From NCBI RefSeq assembly GCF_000801105.2, contig NC_079513.1, positions 22,970,273 through 23,034,272 of the forward strand: a stretch of 64,000 nucleotides of DNA. Direction: 5' to 3'. This document shows positions 22,821-37,354 of this stretch, piece by piece (within the stretch, counting starts at the first letter, position 1; each line of letters begins with the position of its first letter). The position numbers and the translations under genes were made by a program. This stretch comes from Raphanus sativus. Its lineage: Eukaryota > Streptophyta > Magnoliopsida > Brassicales > Brassicaceae. The notes beneath the pieces are model-generated. The model did not search any database. It had not been told where the DNA came from and saw nothing but the letters and a program-made list of their open reading frames with translations.

Positions 22821-23970
22821 GTCGTTATGACATGTAAGCATCGTTGCATTTCATTTCTGTTCTTTTGATTCAACCTTGTATGGTCAACATTTACCTTGGT
22901 TTGAATGAATTCAGTGTTAAAAAACACACTTAAGCATCGATGTCTTTGGTGCATGTGGTCCCTGTGGGCTTCTACATCACAGGCTCATCGATTTCCTCTC
23001 TTTTCTGGAATTATTTTTGGGTACGTATATGACTATATTCCATTTTCATCATTTCTCCTACAAAAGTATTACATACAATATGAGGTATTGCTCTTAAGAA
23101 CAAATGCAGAGACACTTTGAACCTCCACCAAAAAGTTTAAATCCAAGAATGTTGACTTGATATAGGGAAGGGATCACAGTTGCCCTGTTTCTTTTTTTTC
23201 ATTCTTCCATGTCTATTACATCTTTTCAAGCATTAAGCTTTTGCTTTCAATCACTATGTTTGGAATACAACATTTTTTGTTATGGAAGAAAAAAATATAA
23301 TTTTATTGTCTTTCACAGTCTCCCATCCAAGGAAAGAAGAATTAGTCTTGAAAAGGAATGATGCAATAGTATCGAGGACTAGGAGAGAGATTGAAAGAAT
23401 TTGATTTACTACAGAAAATATTCAAGTCACAAGCTGGTATGCTAGTGCTACATTGGAAGATAATTTGATTAGTAATTTACGCTGCTTTACCGCATAATTG
23501 ACACGTATTCACTATATAACTGATTAAGTATCCTCAGTCTTCATGTTCTTTCTGATGTTTGCAACAGCTTAGGCAAGATATGTCAAACCAGAAGCATTTG
23601 ATTGTTTTTTTTGGGGGACACTTGAAACTTCTAGATAGATTTATACAAGTTACGTGCATCATTAATTATTTGAGACTGAGGATGCTCTCAGACTCAGAGT
23701 TGAGAAAGCTTACGATGTAAATGATATTCTACCTGTATAAATCATAGATACATGAAATAGTATCAATTCGATTCATTACCGAAGGCTCTGCTGCCACAGA
23801 GATCATTAATATTAACAAGTATAAACACCCTTTTAGTGAAGCAAATTGGGTTTTGAGGTGGAAAGACATTTCCCATGTTGGGTCAAGAGTGGGCCCCTTT
23901 GGAGACGACGAGAAAGCTCGAAAGTTCCCGAGACATCGGAGGAACCCAAGAGAAGAGTAAAGTGAAAACA
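22821..23970. other. Intergenic between divergent GH17 and AHA1-like genes
   Basis: About 1.15 kb with no recognised gene or transposon ends. The last 100 bp are probably the 5' leader of the AHA1-like gene. The gene I recall as At5g58100 in Arabidopsis is not seen. Confidence 0.45.
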
Positions 23971-25078
23971 ATGGAGCGAGAGGGGGAGGAGGAGAAGAAG
24001 AAAGAGGGATCATCGTATAGGTATTGGGTGAGAGAAGCCACACCAGACGCAGCTCCTCCTCCTCTCCCCCATAAGCTCACCAACAACAACAACAACAACA
24101 ACAACGACGTCGTCTCTGCTGCTCCCAATGCTCCTATTCAACCTCGGCTCCCTCTGGAACCAGGTTTTTTTTTGCTAATATTCCTTTTCTTTTTAATCTC
24201 TCAACATTCTAACATCTCCATTCTATTGTATGTTTCTAACAACAGGCTGGCACTTGGGAGGAGAAAAATCTCACTAAATGGGCCACTGATCGATTAAAGG
24301 TTTTCTTCTTCTTTCAGTTCTTCTTTTGTGCTTTCTATCTATGTCAAAATGTATTAATCTTTTTCTGAAATCGAATCGTTGCTCTCAGGAGCTGCTGGGA
24401 TCAGTGGGTTCTTTGCAGTTTTCTTCTGGTAAAGCTGAGATTATTGATGTTAACAGATGTGTTGGAGATGTGAGTTTTCTATCTTTGTATTGTTATTTAT
24501 GTTTGTTCTGGAACCGATGATGATGATGATGATCCCTTCTTCCTCTTAGGCTTTCTTGGTTACAGTTCGGAACAAGAAAAGAGTTGGCTATACTTACGAG
24601 CTTTCCCTCAAAGTCCAAGGTAGAGACAGACTCTTCACTGGCTTCACCATTGTGTTGATAGGATGTATTGCTTTTGAGCTTTGTAGTTGGTACAGTTCTC
24701 TCTCTCTCTCTCTCTCATTGTTTTTGTTCATGTATACATGATCGGCGATTTACTCAGGAGAGTGGTCTTTTGAAGAGGACACGAAGAAGGTGAAGGGGAG
24801 TCTCGACATTGCTGAGTTCTCATTCGGCGAGCTTGATGATCTTGAGGTAACTTTTATCAGTAGAGGCTTTGGTATGATTAGAGGAAGATGTTATGATATT
24901 TGAATGGGGTGATATATGTATGCACTTTGTTGCCTATGAGCAGGTGGATGTGAAGCTTAGCGATGACAAAGAGCTTTCCCAGCAATTGAAACAGCGGATT
25001 AGGCTGGATATGAAGCAGTTCTTAGAGCCCGTACGCCTGAAACTCGGTCAGTTCGAGCAGGAATTGAAAGATCGATAG
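23971..25078 (+). CDS. AHA1-like HSP90 co-chaperone protein, first exon out of frame with the rest
   Basis: Exons 2-6 (24246-24299, 24389-24469, 24550-24619, 24758-24846, 24944-25078) form a clean frame: AGTWEEKNLTKWATDRLK, then ELLGSVGSLQFSSGKAEI, VTVRNKKRVGYTYELSLK, EWSFEEDTKKVKGSLDI and a helical end LKQRIRLDMKQFLEPVRL. The WxEKNxxxWATDRLK segment is the AHA1 N-domain signature for binding the HSP90 middle domain and stimulating its ATPase. Exon 1 (23971-24163) encodes the conserved-looking SSYRYWVREATPDAAPPP but is 193 nt long, so normal splicing at CCAG|GTTTTT shifts frame and stops within exon 2. Either the gene carries a one-base frameshift, or a donor inside GACGTCGTC (24109 or 24112) is used, or translation starts at ATG 24128, which is in frame (MLLFNLGSLWNQ). 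I cannot decide which. Confidence 0.75.
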
Positions 25079-26892
25079 TGACTTGTTGTTCTCCTTCTTT
25101 TCATTTCACATTAGCCATTTTCAGTTAGCCTGGCTAGACATCTTTTTGTATTCAAGCTACATCTGTTTACCAACACATCTCCGTTAATTGTCCAAGTGTT
25201 GTTCATCAATCACAGCTTTTAGTCTATTACCTAATGGGAAAATGCTTCAATAGTTAGTGTTCGTCAATAGCTTATTTTAAGGATCAGAGTACAATCAAGC
25301 AGAGAAACAACATATAAATAGGTAATTTGAAGAGCCTCTGATCTTATTACAGTCCAACTTATTCTTTCTTCTTTGCTCACTCATACCTTCTTACTATTGG
25401 TTTTTCACACCCAATCTACCTCCTCCACTAACAATCTTACCCTTCAGACTCTCTGCTGAGTCTTTTCTAAACTTTCCAAATGGGTACTATCACACTGATT
25501 AATCCCTTTGTTTCAGTTCCACTTTCACTCTGGTTAGAGTTGGTGAACAGCCCCGTCTCCAGTGTTTGTTCACTTAGAGCTGCTTCACTCTCCCCAGAAG
25601 CTAAATTCATGAAGAGTTGAGTAATACTGAATTAAGGCATTCTCGTGGTTGACCAGCTGAGTCAATGACGCTCTCTAAAGCCATGAAGAACCTCTTGCTA
25701 ACTTGCTACAAACTTCCAACGGTACTTTCGCTGCCTTCTTTTCACCCACATCATGTTCAAATTGTCAAACTCACTATTTGATGGCCCTCGTTGCTTGCTG
25801 CAAGTTCTTGGATTCAGCATCCACATTTATGTCAGTGTTGCCTAATGCAGGTTATACTGCTTTATGGAGCTAACACCAATGCAATTTGCAAGAAACTAGA
25901 TACGCTAAAATCACTGCCGTTCTCATTGGACCGGACCACAAGTGCTTCAGTTTGTTTTTTTTTTTGGGGCAAAATGCTTCAGTTTGTTTCTCTTTCTTTC
26001 TTTTCCCCATCTAATTTTTACATATCTTCATTAGTAAGGCCCATTATAGAAGGCTTTAATGAGCTTTTAGCTAGAAAAGACGAGGCCCACTAATCTCCTG
26101 ATGGAGGTTTCTTTTTTGAGGGGTCCCCCGTTTTAATAATTTCTTCAGCATTATTTTGAAACAGACAAGACGATGAATAAACGAAAGACAAATCCTTGTT
26201 TCGTCGTCTGCGAAAGCATCTCGGCGAGAAGATACAGTCATTTTCTAAAAACGTGTTCATATCAGATGGCGCGTGTGCTACTACATCACTCGTAAGTTAG
26301 TTACTTCCTGGATTCTAACATTTTCACTTCTGTTATTGTCGGATTTCTTGTTTGTCAAAAAAAAAAAAAACACAGTTACTCTAATGAAAATAGATGTAGT
26401 AAAACTTTGTGATGTTGAAGAAAAAAGGCAAGTAAGAGGAAATGTTGAGCATGAGGGCACGTATTAGGTGAAACAGAGTGTGTGTGGTCCTTTATACGAG
26501 AACTGGGTCCATGTGAGATTTTGAATAAAGCTAGATAGCGATATCTCTATCCTCCCAGGCTTCCGCATCATCCGCTCATTTGCAGCCTCAGATTTTTTTG
26601 AGAAAACATACCATAGGTAATAGGTTAGGTTAAGTGCAGTTGTGAGTTTCTTTGTCCCTTTTAAAGCAATTTACTACGTATCCATGAGCTGCACCTCATA
26701 AGGCTACACGTCTAGTAATTCCTTTTGTTTATTTTATTACCAACTTCATCTTTCTTTAACGTGTTTCTTGATCACTTTGGTAGCATTTATGCAGGTGTGA
26801 TTGCCCCATCCATCCATCTATCTAACTCTTGGTTAAAACTTGTCTGGTTTTGATTTTTTTTGCAGCCAATTCATTACTCTTAAAGAAACGAT
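25079..26892. other. 1.8-kb intergenic region; PHOT2 leader at its right end
   Basis: The sequence holds the AHA1-like 3' UTR, then AT-rich DNA. From about 26560 to 26892 lies the probable PHOT2 promoter and 5' leader, including a likely leader intron ending TTTTTTTGCAG at about 26865. In Arabidopsis I recall a TIR-NBS-LRR gene and ROS3 between these neighbours. Neither is present as a gene; a 47-codon frame on the minus strand (25467-25610) is the only coding-like stretch. Confidence 0.45.
25467..25610 (-). pseudogene. Possible decayed coding fragment, unidentified
   Basis: A 47-codon frame on the minus strand reads MNLASGESEAALSEQTLETG, then an S/E/T-rich stretch, then GLISVIVPIWKV. Its composition looks more protein-like than the surrounding AT-rich DNA. 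It lies where a collinear ROS3 gene would be expected, but I cannot match it to ROS3 or anything else. It may be chance. Confidence 0.2.
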
Positions 26893-31631
<4,739 letters not shown>

Positions 31632-31891
31632 ACACCAACTCTTGTGCCCTTTCAATCTCATTTTACTGCAAAACTCTTCTTCTCAATAAAACAAAGCTGT
31701 TGTATCTCTAGCTGCTTACATGTATATAATGCACTTAGACATAACCGGCTATTTCATGTTCACACAATTTCTTCTTCTAAAATATATTAATCATCAAAAT
31801 AGAACAATATGTATGACCATGTTAGTATGTTATTAGAGAGTATCACACAATCTTACATTTCTACAATAAAAAATCAACCTTTGTGCCGCCG

Positions 31892-34210
31892 CTATGAGGG
31901 TGAAATGTCTTTGAGCAGTCCAACCACCTGCTGCATTGTGGGTCGCTTCCAGGACAGATCAGCCGTGCACAAGTAGCCTATCTTCACAGCTTCTGCAATC
32001 TGCTCCACCGGACCTGTCCCTTGCAGGGTTGGATCTATGGCTCTAGATCCTTGTCCCTCTCTCACCAACCCTCTCACCCAACTCACCAAGTCCCATTCCG
32101 CCTTCTTCCCGCTCACGAGCTCAAGCAGAACAACTCCAAAGCTGTACACATCTGATTCTAATGTAGGAGAGCCATGTTCCTCCAGCTCTGTTGGTGTGTA
32201 GCCGTCTAAATCACAGAGGAGTCCCTCGTTCAAGAGCTTTGCCAGACCAAATTCTGCTAGCTGAGGTTCCTGGCTAGTGTCTAAGAAGATTGTTCCAGCC
32301 TTCACTTCCCCGTGCACCACCGGAGGAATGCAGCCATGATGGAGGAAAGCCAACGCCCTCGCCGTCCCCAATGCTATCTTATGCCTTAGTATCCATGAAA
32401 CAGATTCATCTGTGGTGTGAAACAAAGTATGCAAGTTAACATAGTCTAGGTGCTCGTAGATCACTATTCTTTGCTCTGCAGCTATGCAGTATCCAGAGAG
32501 CGGGACGAGATTCGGGTGATTGATCCTTGCAAGGCGTTCGAACGTCAACGAGGCTTCATGATCACTCAACGTCGTTCCACTTGAGACAACTTTCAAAGCT
32601 GCTCTGAATCCACCGGGTAGAACTGCCTCATAAGTAGGACCAGACTTGCTCTCCCACAACAATGCACCACTGTCAAAGTTAAGAGTCGCAGCCTTAAGGT
32701 CAGCAAGCGTCATCTTCATCAACGGCTTGTCAATCATCACAACAGGGACATCAGTTGATTCCCCTTGGTCTAGTAACAAGTTGGGTTCCGCTGCTTGCTT
32801 TGTCGCCCATGTTCTTGATTTTCTTCTACCTCTCAACGCCACAAGCACGACCAACAGAGCAACAAGCAAGAACGCCATGGAGATTGCCAAAGTCAAACCA
32901 ATCTTAAGCCCCGTCTTCTTCTTGCTCACGCTCTCTCCCTTTTGAACAACTGGCTTTGCAGCGAAGGGGCAGTTGTTCGTGAGACCAACGAAGGACGTCT
33001 GGATCATTTCTTGCGTGAAGTTGGGGTCACAGAAGGTGAGATTGTTGAAAGAGAAGTTAAACCTCCGAGTCAAAGAGAGTTTCTCAAGAACCGTCCTTGG
33101 AATGTCACCGTCTAGCTTGTTTAGCGAGAGATCAAGTACTTCAATGTTCTCGAGAGGTAGTAACAAAGGTACATTCCCAGTGAGGTTATTAGAGGAGAGA
33201 TCAAGAACCTTGAGAAGACTCAACCGAGAGATCTCACTCGGAATGAAACCTACCAGATTGGTTCTTGATAGGTTCAGATAATACAAAGCTGAAAGCTTTG
33301 TGATTTGAGGGAACTCTTGTACTCTGAACCGGTTTGACGCGAGGTTAAGGTGTCCCAGCTTCTGAGCTGAACTCAAACCGTTAAGTATATGCCCCACAAA
33401 ACCATTCTCAGACAAGTCAAGATGAGTTAAACTAGACAAGTTGTGTTTATGTCCGGTTATTAAATGCAAGACATGACCATCAAAACGGTTATCACTGAGA
33501 TCAACCGTCTCCACGTTTCCACGCAAGACTCCATCCACCGACCCCTGAAACAGATTACGCGAAAGGTTCAACCTTTTCAGCTCCGGGAAAGCAGAACCAA
33601 ACCCAACGGGGAGAGACCCGGTGAGGCGATTCGACGAGAGGTCGATAGAGACTAAAGCTCTGCAATTGAGAAGCCCTGGAGGGAGGACAGACCGAAAGGC
33701 GTTGTTGTTGAGGTTGAGAGTTGTGAGAGCGACGACGGAGCTTATGGAAGCGGGGATTTCGCCGGAGAAGGCGTTGAAAGAGAGATCGAGAGTCCGGAGC
33801 GAGACGAAGTTGCCTACGTTGCTGGGGAGAGGATGGGAGATGAGGTTGGAGGAGAGGTTGAGATGCTGGAGCGAGTCGAGGCTCCACAGGTCTGAGGGCA
33901 GAGAGGTGATTTTGTTGCCGCTGAGATCCAAAGATTGGAGCTTTATCAATTTTCCGATGGTGTTGTCCGGGATGGGACCGGAGAGGTTCGACCCGGGAGC
34001 AGAGAGGTGGAGGATGTTCTGTTTTTGTCTGTCGCAGACCACTCCAGGGGATGAGCATAAGGAAGAAAATGTGTGGGGTTTGGGTGAGGAAGTGCTCATT
34101 TGGTTGAAGAAGTTAGAGAGGTGAGATGCGTCTGTGTTGGGATCTTGGCTGTTAAGTTGGTTGGCGAAGAGGGAGAGGAACACAAGAGCTCTCCATATAG
34201 GCAAGCCCAT
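31892..34210 (-). CDS. LRR receptor-like protein with degenerate (pseudo)kinase domain
   Basis: A single uninterrupted frame of 772 residues on the minus strand. It has a signal peptide (MGLPIWRALVFLSLFANQLN), about ten LRRs (for example LKVLDLSSNNLTGNVP), a membrane span (LTLAISMAFLLVALLVVLVAL) and a basic stop-transfer GRRKSR. The cytosolic kinase-like domain keeps the VAIK-type lysine (FRAALKVV) but lacks a glycine-rich loop (SKSGPTYEAV), has HGE for HRD (VVHGEVKAGTIFLD) and EFG for DFG (LAEFGLAKL). It is therefore predicted inactive as a kinase and likely a signalling scaffold. Its place next to PHOT2 matches At5g58150 as I recall it. The upstream ATG chosen gives the expected signal peptide. 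No ligand or partner can be inferred. Confidence 0.9.
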   Translation of the reverse strand: MGLPIWRALVFLSLFANQLNSQDPNTDASHLSNFFNQMSTSSPKPHTFSSLCSSPGVVCDRQKQNILHLSAPGSNLSGPIPDNTIGKLIKLQSLDLSGNKITSLPSDLWSLDSLQHLNLSSNLISHPLPSNVGNFVSLRTLDLSFNAFSGEIPASISSVVALTTLNLNNNAFRSVLPPGLLNCRALVSIDLSSNRLTGSLPVGFGSAFPELKRLNLSRNLFQGSVDGVLRGNVETVDLSDNRFDGHVLHLITGHKHNLSSLTHLDLSENGFVGHILNGLSSAQKLGHLNLASNRFRVQEFPQITKLSALYYLNLSRTNLVGFIPSEISRLSLLKVLDLSSNNLTGNVPLLLPLENIEVLDLSLNKLDGDIPRTVLEKLSLTRRFNFSFNNLTFCDPNFTQEMIQTSFVGLTNNCPFAAKPVVQKGESVSKKKTGLKIGLTLAISMAFLLVALLVVLVALRGRRKSRTWATKQAAEPNLLLDQGESTDVPVVMIDKPLMKMTLADLKAATLNFDSGALLWESKSGPTYEAVLPGGFRAALKVVSSGTTLSDHEASLTFERLARINHPNLVPLSGYCIAAEQRIVIYEHLDYVNLHTLFHTTDESVSWILRHKIALGTARALAFLHHGCIPPVVHGEVKAGTIFLDTSQEPQLAEFGLAKLLNEGLLCDLDGYTPTELEEHGSPTLESDVYSFGVVLLELVSGKKAEWDLVSWVRGLVREGQGSRAIDPTLQGTGPVEQIAEAVKIGYLCTADLSWKRPTMQQVVGLLKDISPS

Positions 34211-35675
34211 GGTTTGGTGAGTCTTGGAGAAGAGAGGATGATCTCAGATTCTCAGAAAGAAGACGGACTGTGTGTGAAAGACATAATGGAATCACGAGGT
34301 GGAGAGATGTGATAGTTTGGAATAATACGCTGAGAATCTCTTTTCACGTGAACAGCTTCAAAAAGAAAAAAACAGAGGTTAATAAGAAGAAGAGGATAAG
34401 GGGAGGTTTTGGGGAGAGTTCAGACTTCAGAGTGAGTTTGGCTGTATCCTATAGAGAGAGAGAGTCTTTGAAAGTCAAAAAAGATTGTAATTAGGTAAAG
34501 TTTTGTTTTTTCTTTTTTGCTTTTGGGTTGTGAGTCATGGAATCTGGATCAGAGTTTGAAATTCGGAAGTTGTCAAATGGATTTGGTGGAGTGGTGGGAG
34601 AGTGGGTGGTTGTGTGGTCTCTCATTTCTGCAAGAGAGGATTTGGTGGGTTCTCTTCTCTCTCTCTCTAGTGTTAAAAATATCTCACCTTTTTCAGTGGT
34701 TTCACACCTTTTTATTTTGACTCTGTCACCGCCTCCCTTGGGAATTATTCGTCTCATTAGTCCCTAAACTGACGCCTAAACATGCGCCAAATTAGAAAAA
34801 GAAAACAAAAACAGAGCAAGTGAGAATAGCCAAACTTACTATTTTAGGTAAAAACTTTTTGTCAAAACAGATCTCTAACAGTTAATATTTTTTGTTAGGG
34901 TTTGAAGCCTGGAAGTTACACCGCTATCAGAAAAACATTTAAGCAATGAAACAATGCAAAAATCGAAACAGAGCAAAGCAGAGCAGAGGGAGGGCTTGAG
35001 CTTTGCTCTTTTGCGTAAGTGGGCTTCATAACGAGCCTAAATGAAAAGCCCATTAACATGTACTGGTCCCGAGAGATCAATGCCGGTTTGGGCCGTAGAT
35101 TTGAAAACACGTGGCGAGAGTAAATCGTGGGATCCACGTCACAAAATGCGCTAACTGACCTTTCTTCTTCTTCCAGGGTACAACACATACAGATTGAAAA
35201 ATGGAAACTTTCTTTCAGCTTCAAGTTCTGGAATCTAGACGGAACACACAAGGTTGTCGATTTTAAATAGAGAATAGAGGATTTTATGGTTTTGATCAAA
35301 TGGCCTTGCGACAGCGTGTTCTGTATGTTTCTCTCTATTCCCTACTTTCTGTTTTACCTTGTCAATTCTACTTCGCGGTCTTCTGAGTTTGAATATCTGA
35401 AAACATAGAGCGAACTACGATTTTGTGGATCTCGGATTTTCTTCAAGACAAAACTCAGTTTCATCTTTGATCAATGTCCAATATTTGATAGCTTTAGCGG
35501 GATTGCACCATTGTTTGCGTCTGTTATAAAGCCAACGAATGCTTTGCTTCATTTTTATCATGAATAGTTTTAAGACATTTAACTGAACACTAGGGTTCTG
35601 TTCTGTATATGTGTGTGTTTTGTAGTGTTTAACAGCTGCTTCTCTTCTGATTCTTGGGAAGAAGAAAACTACAGA
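34211..35675. other. Intergenic: LRR-RLK upstream region and degraded formin 5' part
   Basis: The first 500 bp are the promoter and leader of the minus-strand LRR gene, with a C/T-rich tract on its sense strand (near 34648-34668). From about 35280 a frame starting MALRQRVLY could be the remains of the formin first exon (formins of this class start MALFRR), but it stops soon after. I see nothing else. Confidence 0.4.
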
Positions 35676-36435
35676 ATGGCGGGAGTAGTTAATCAATTAC
35701 AGGAGCACTTCCCTAATGCATCCTCTGTTATGTTTAATTTCCGTGAAGTGGGCACTCAGAGTGTGTTAAACTAGATGGGCTTCACACTTAAAATCAATTG
35801 GTTTTAAGTGTGAAGCCCATCTAGCTTAACATGGTAGTTTTAAGTGTGAAGCCCATCTAGCTTAACATGGTATCAGAGCCAACGATCCACAAAGTCCAAC
35901 CCGATCCACATCGATCCGTGCCCAAAGCTGGCCCATCGATCCTTGCCCATAAATTCCGAGATTGACACTCAAAGAGCCATCATCTCGAGGGGGCGTATTA
36001 GACACAAAGTGTCCCACATCGAAAGTTGGAACTAATATTCACTAGTATATAAGATAGATGGATCAATTCACTTATAACCAATTGGTTTTAAGTGTGAAGC
36101 CCATCTAGCTTAACAGATGGTTGATGTCTTGTCCGAACATGGCTTAACCATAACGAACTATAAGAAGGCTGCTCATTGCTTCATGTGGAAGTCGTGCTCC
36201 ATTTTCTCCGGTCAAGTGAAAGCTGGCTCTCTCTCTCTCTCTCTCGCAAAATTAACTTGCTGCTGATGCATTGCGAACGTAGGGCTTGGCCAGTTTTAAC
36301 TTTCATGCTAGCTGTACTCCTTATATACTGGAAGCAGTACAGTGTCAGTTTTGAGATTTGTTCCTGTTACAAGTGAACAAGGATGGTGTCGCCCAATCTT
36401 CCAAGTATATGTTCTGGATCCTTTCTTTGTTGATG
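35676..36435 (+). pseudogene. Formin (PTEN-like N-terminal part) pseudogene interrupted by a TRIM element
   Basis: Before the retroelement: MAGVVNQLQEHFPNASSVMF and NFREVGTQSV. After it: MVDVLSEHGLTITNYKKA, then FLRSSESWLSL, LLLMHCERRAWPVLTFMLAV, LLIYWKQYSVS and CRPIFQVYVLDPFFVDV. This is the PTEN-like phosphatase/C2 region of plant class II formins (actin nucleators), with frame changes, a (CT)n insertion after WLSLSLS, lost exons and no FH1 or FH2 domain. The HCxxxxG-type loop reads HCERRAWP, so the catalytic-like Gly is replaced. It lies between the LRR gene and ECT10, where I recall the formin At5g58160. The flanking coding text resumes on either side of the TRIM at the same codon region, so the retroelement landed in an exon. 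Confidence 0.75.
35764..36115 (+). mobile_element. TRIM (terminal-repeat retrotransposon in miniature)
   Basis: A 3' LTR of about 120 bp (35996-36115) starts TATTAGACACAAAGTGTCCC, a mutated TGTTAGAC, and ends CTAGCTTAACA. It contains TATATAAG. A primer-binding site TGGTATCAGAGCC (complementary to initiator tRNA-Met) lies at 35868-35880 right after the 5' LTR end, and a purine tract GAGGGGG precedes the 3' LTR. The internal region is only about 130 bp and non-coding. The 5' LTR is rearranged: its last ~30 bp occur twice in tandem and once inverted, forming a 66-bp near-perfect palindrome (35765-35830). Confidence 0.8.
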
Positions 36436-37247
36436 TTAAAGTCAGAGCTAAGAATACACATTCTACCAGAAAAAAAACTAAATTTACACATTTGTCCGGA
36501 ACCGAAAAACCGAGAATCTTATTAATTACTTAAACCAATACTATATTTTTAGAACGAAAAACAAAATTGAAACGGAAGTGAATAAGTATATGAATTTCTA
36601 TAATATAGTTTATATATTTATAAATATTAACTATATTTAGTTTTAAAAATGATCAGCAATTTAAAATTATCATTTAGATATCAAAATACCAACAAAATTC
36701 TATCCAAAAATCCAAAAATTTAAATATTTAATCTGAAAATTCGTTTTAAGGTTTTAATTCGAATTAACCAAAAACTGGAACTGAATTAAAACCAAATGAC
36801 ATTTAAAATTACTTCTGATATTAAATGGTTCCCAATTTTTTACTAAACCGAACAGTAAATCAAAATAATGGATCAGAAATTTTAAGAAATTATAAATATC
36901 TAAATAGGATCCGAAATTTTTAAAATTGAAAAACAAAAAACCAAAAATTTTAAGCAGAACTTATAACCGAATACCCAAAAGTAGTTAGAACTTATAAAAA
37001 TGCTCGTCACTTGGATCATTTTACAAATTTACTCAACGCGCGAAATGGGAAATAAAAACCGAAACGACGCAAGTAGTTCGAATTAGAGTGATTGGTTGGG
37101 AACATTGAAACACAAACCGCCTTAAAAGAAACAAAAACGAATCCTTAAATACTGGGCCCCACACGACAGTGATGCATAGAAGTCTTTTTTAATAGAAAAA
37201 CCTTTCCGATCTCTGTCTCTCACAGATCTCTCTTCCTTCTTCTTAAC
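36436..37247. other. AT-rich intergenic upstream of ECT10
   Basis: About 0.8 kb. From 36490 to 36985 it contains scattered CCGAA/TTCGG and AAATTTT words like a decayed copy of an AACCGAA-rich element, but no ends can be fixed. The last 60 bp (CTCTGTCTCTCACAGATCTC) are a typical 5' leader. The Arabidopsis genes I recall here (SVL5, YKT62) are absent. Confidence 0.4.
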
Positions 37248-37317
37248 ATGGATGATCCTCCCGCTTCTTCCAGACACCAGCGCAACCAAATCGTCTCTTC
37301 CGGTACACTCTTCCCTT

Positions 37318-37354
<37 letters not shown>

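Noticed and set aside
33555..34124. Overlapping frames on both strands within the LRR gene
   Set aside because: They lie within the repeated LRR codons of the 772-residue gene and show no domain of their own.
36176..36533. Functional short formin-like gene
   Set aside because: Frame changes, a (CT)n insertion, loss of the actin-binding FH2 domain and an inserted TRIM show it is a relic.
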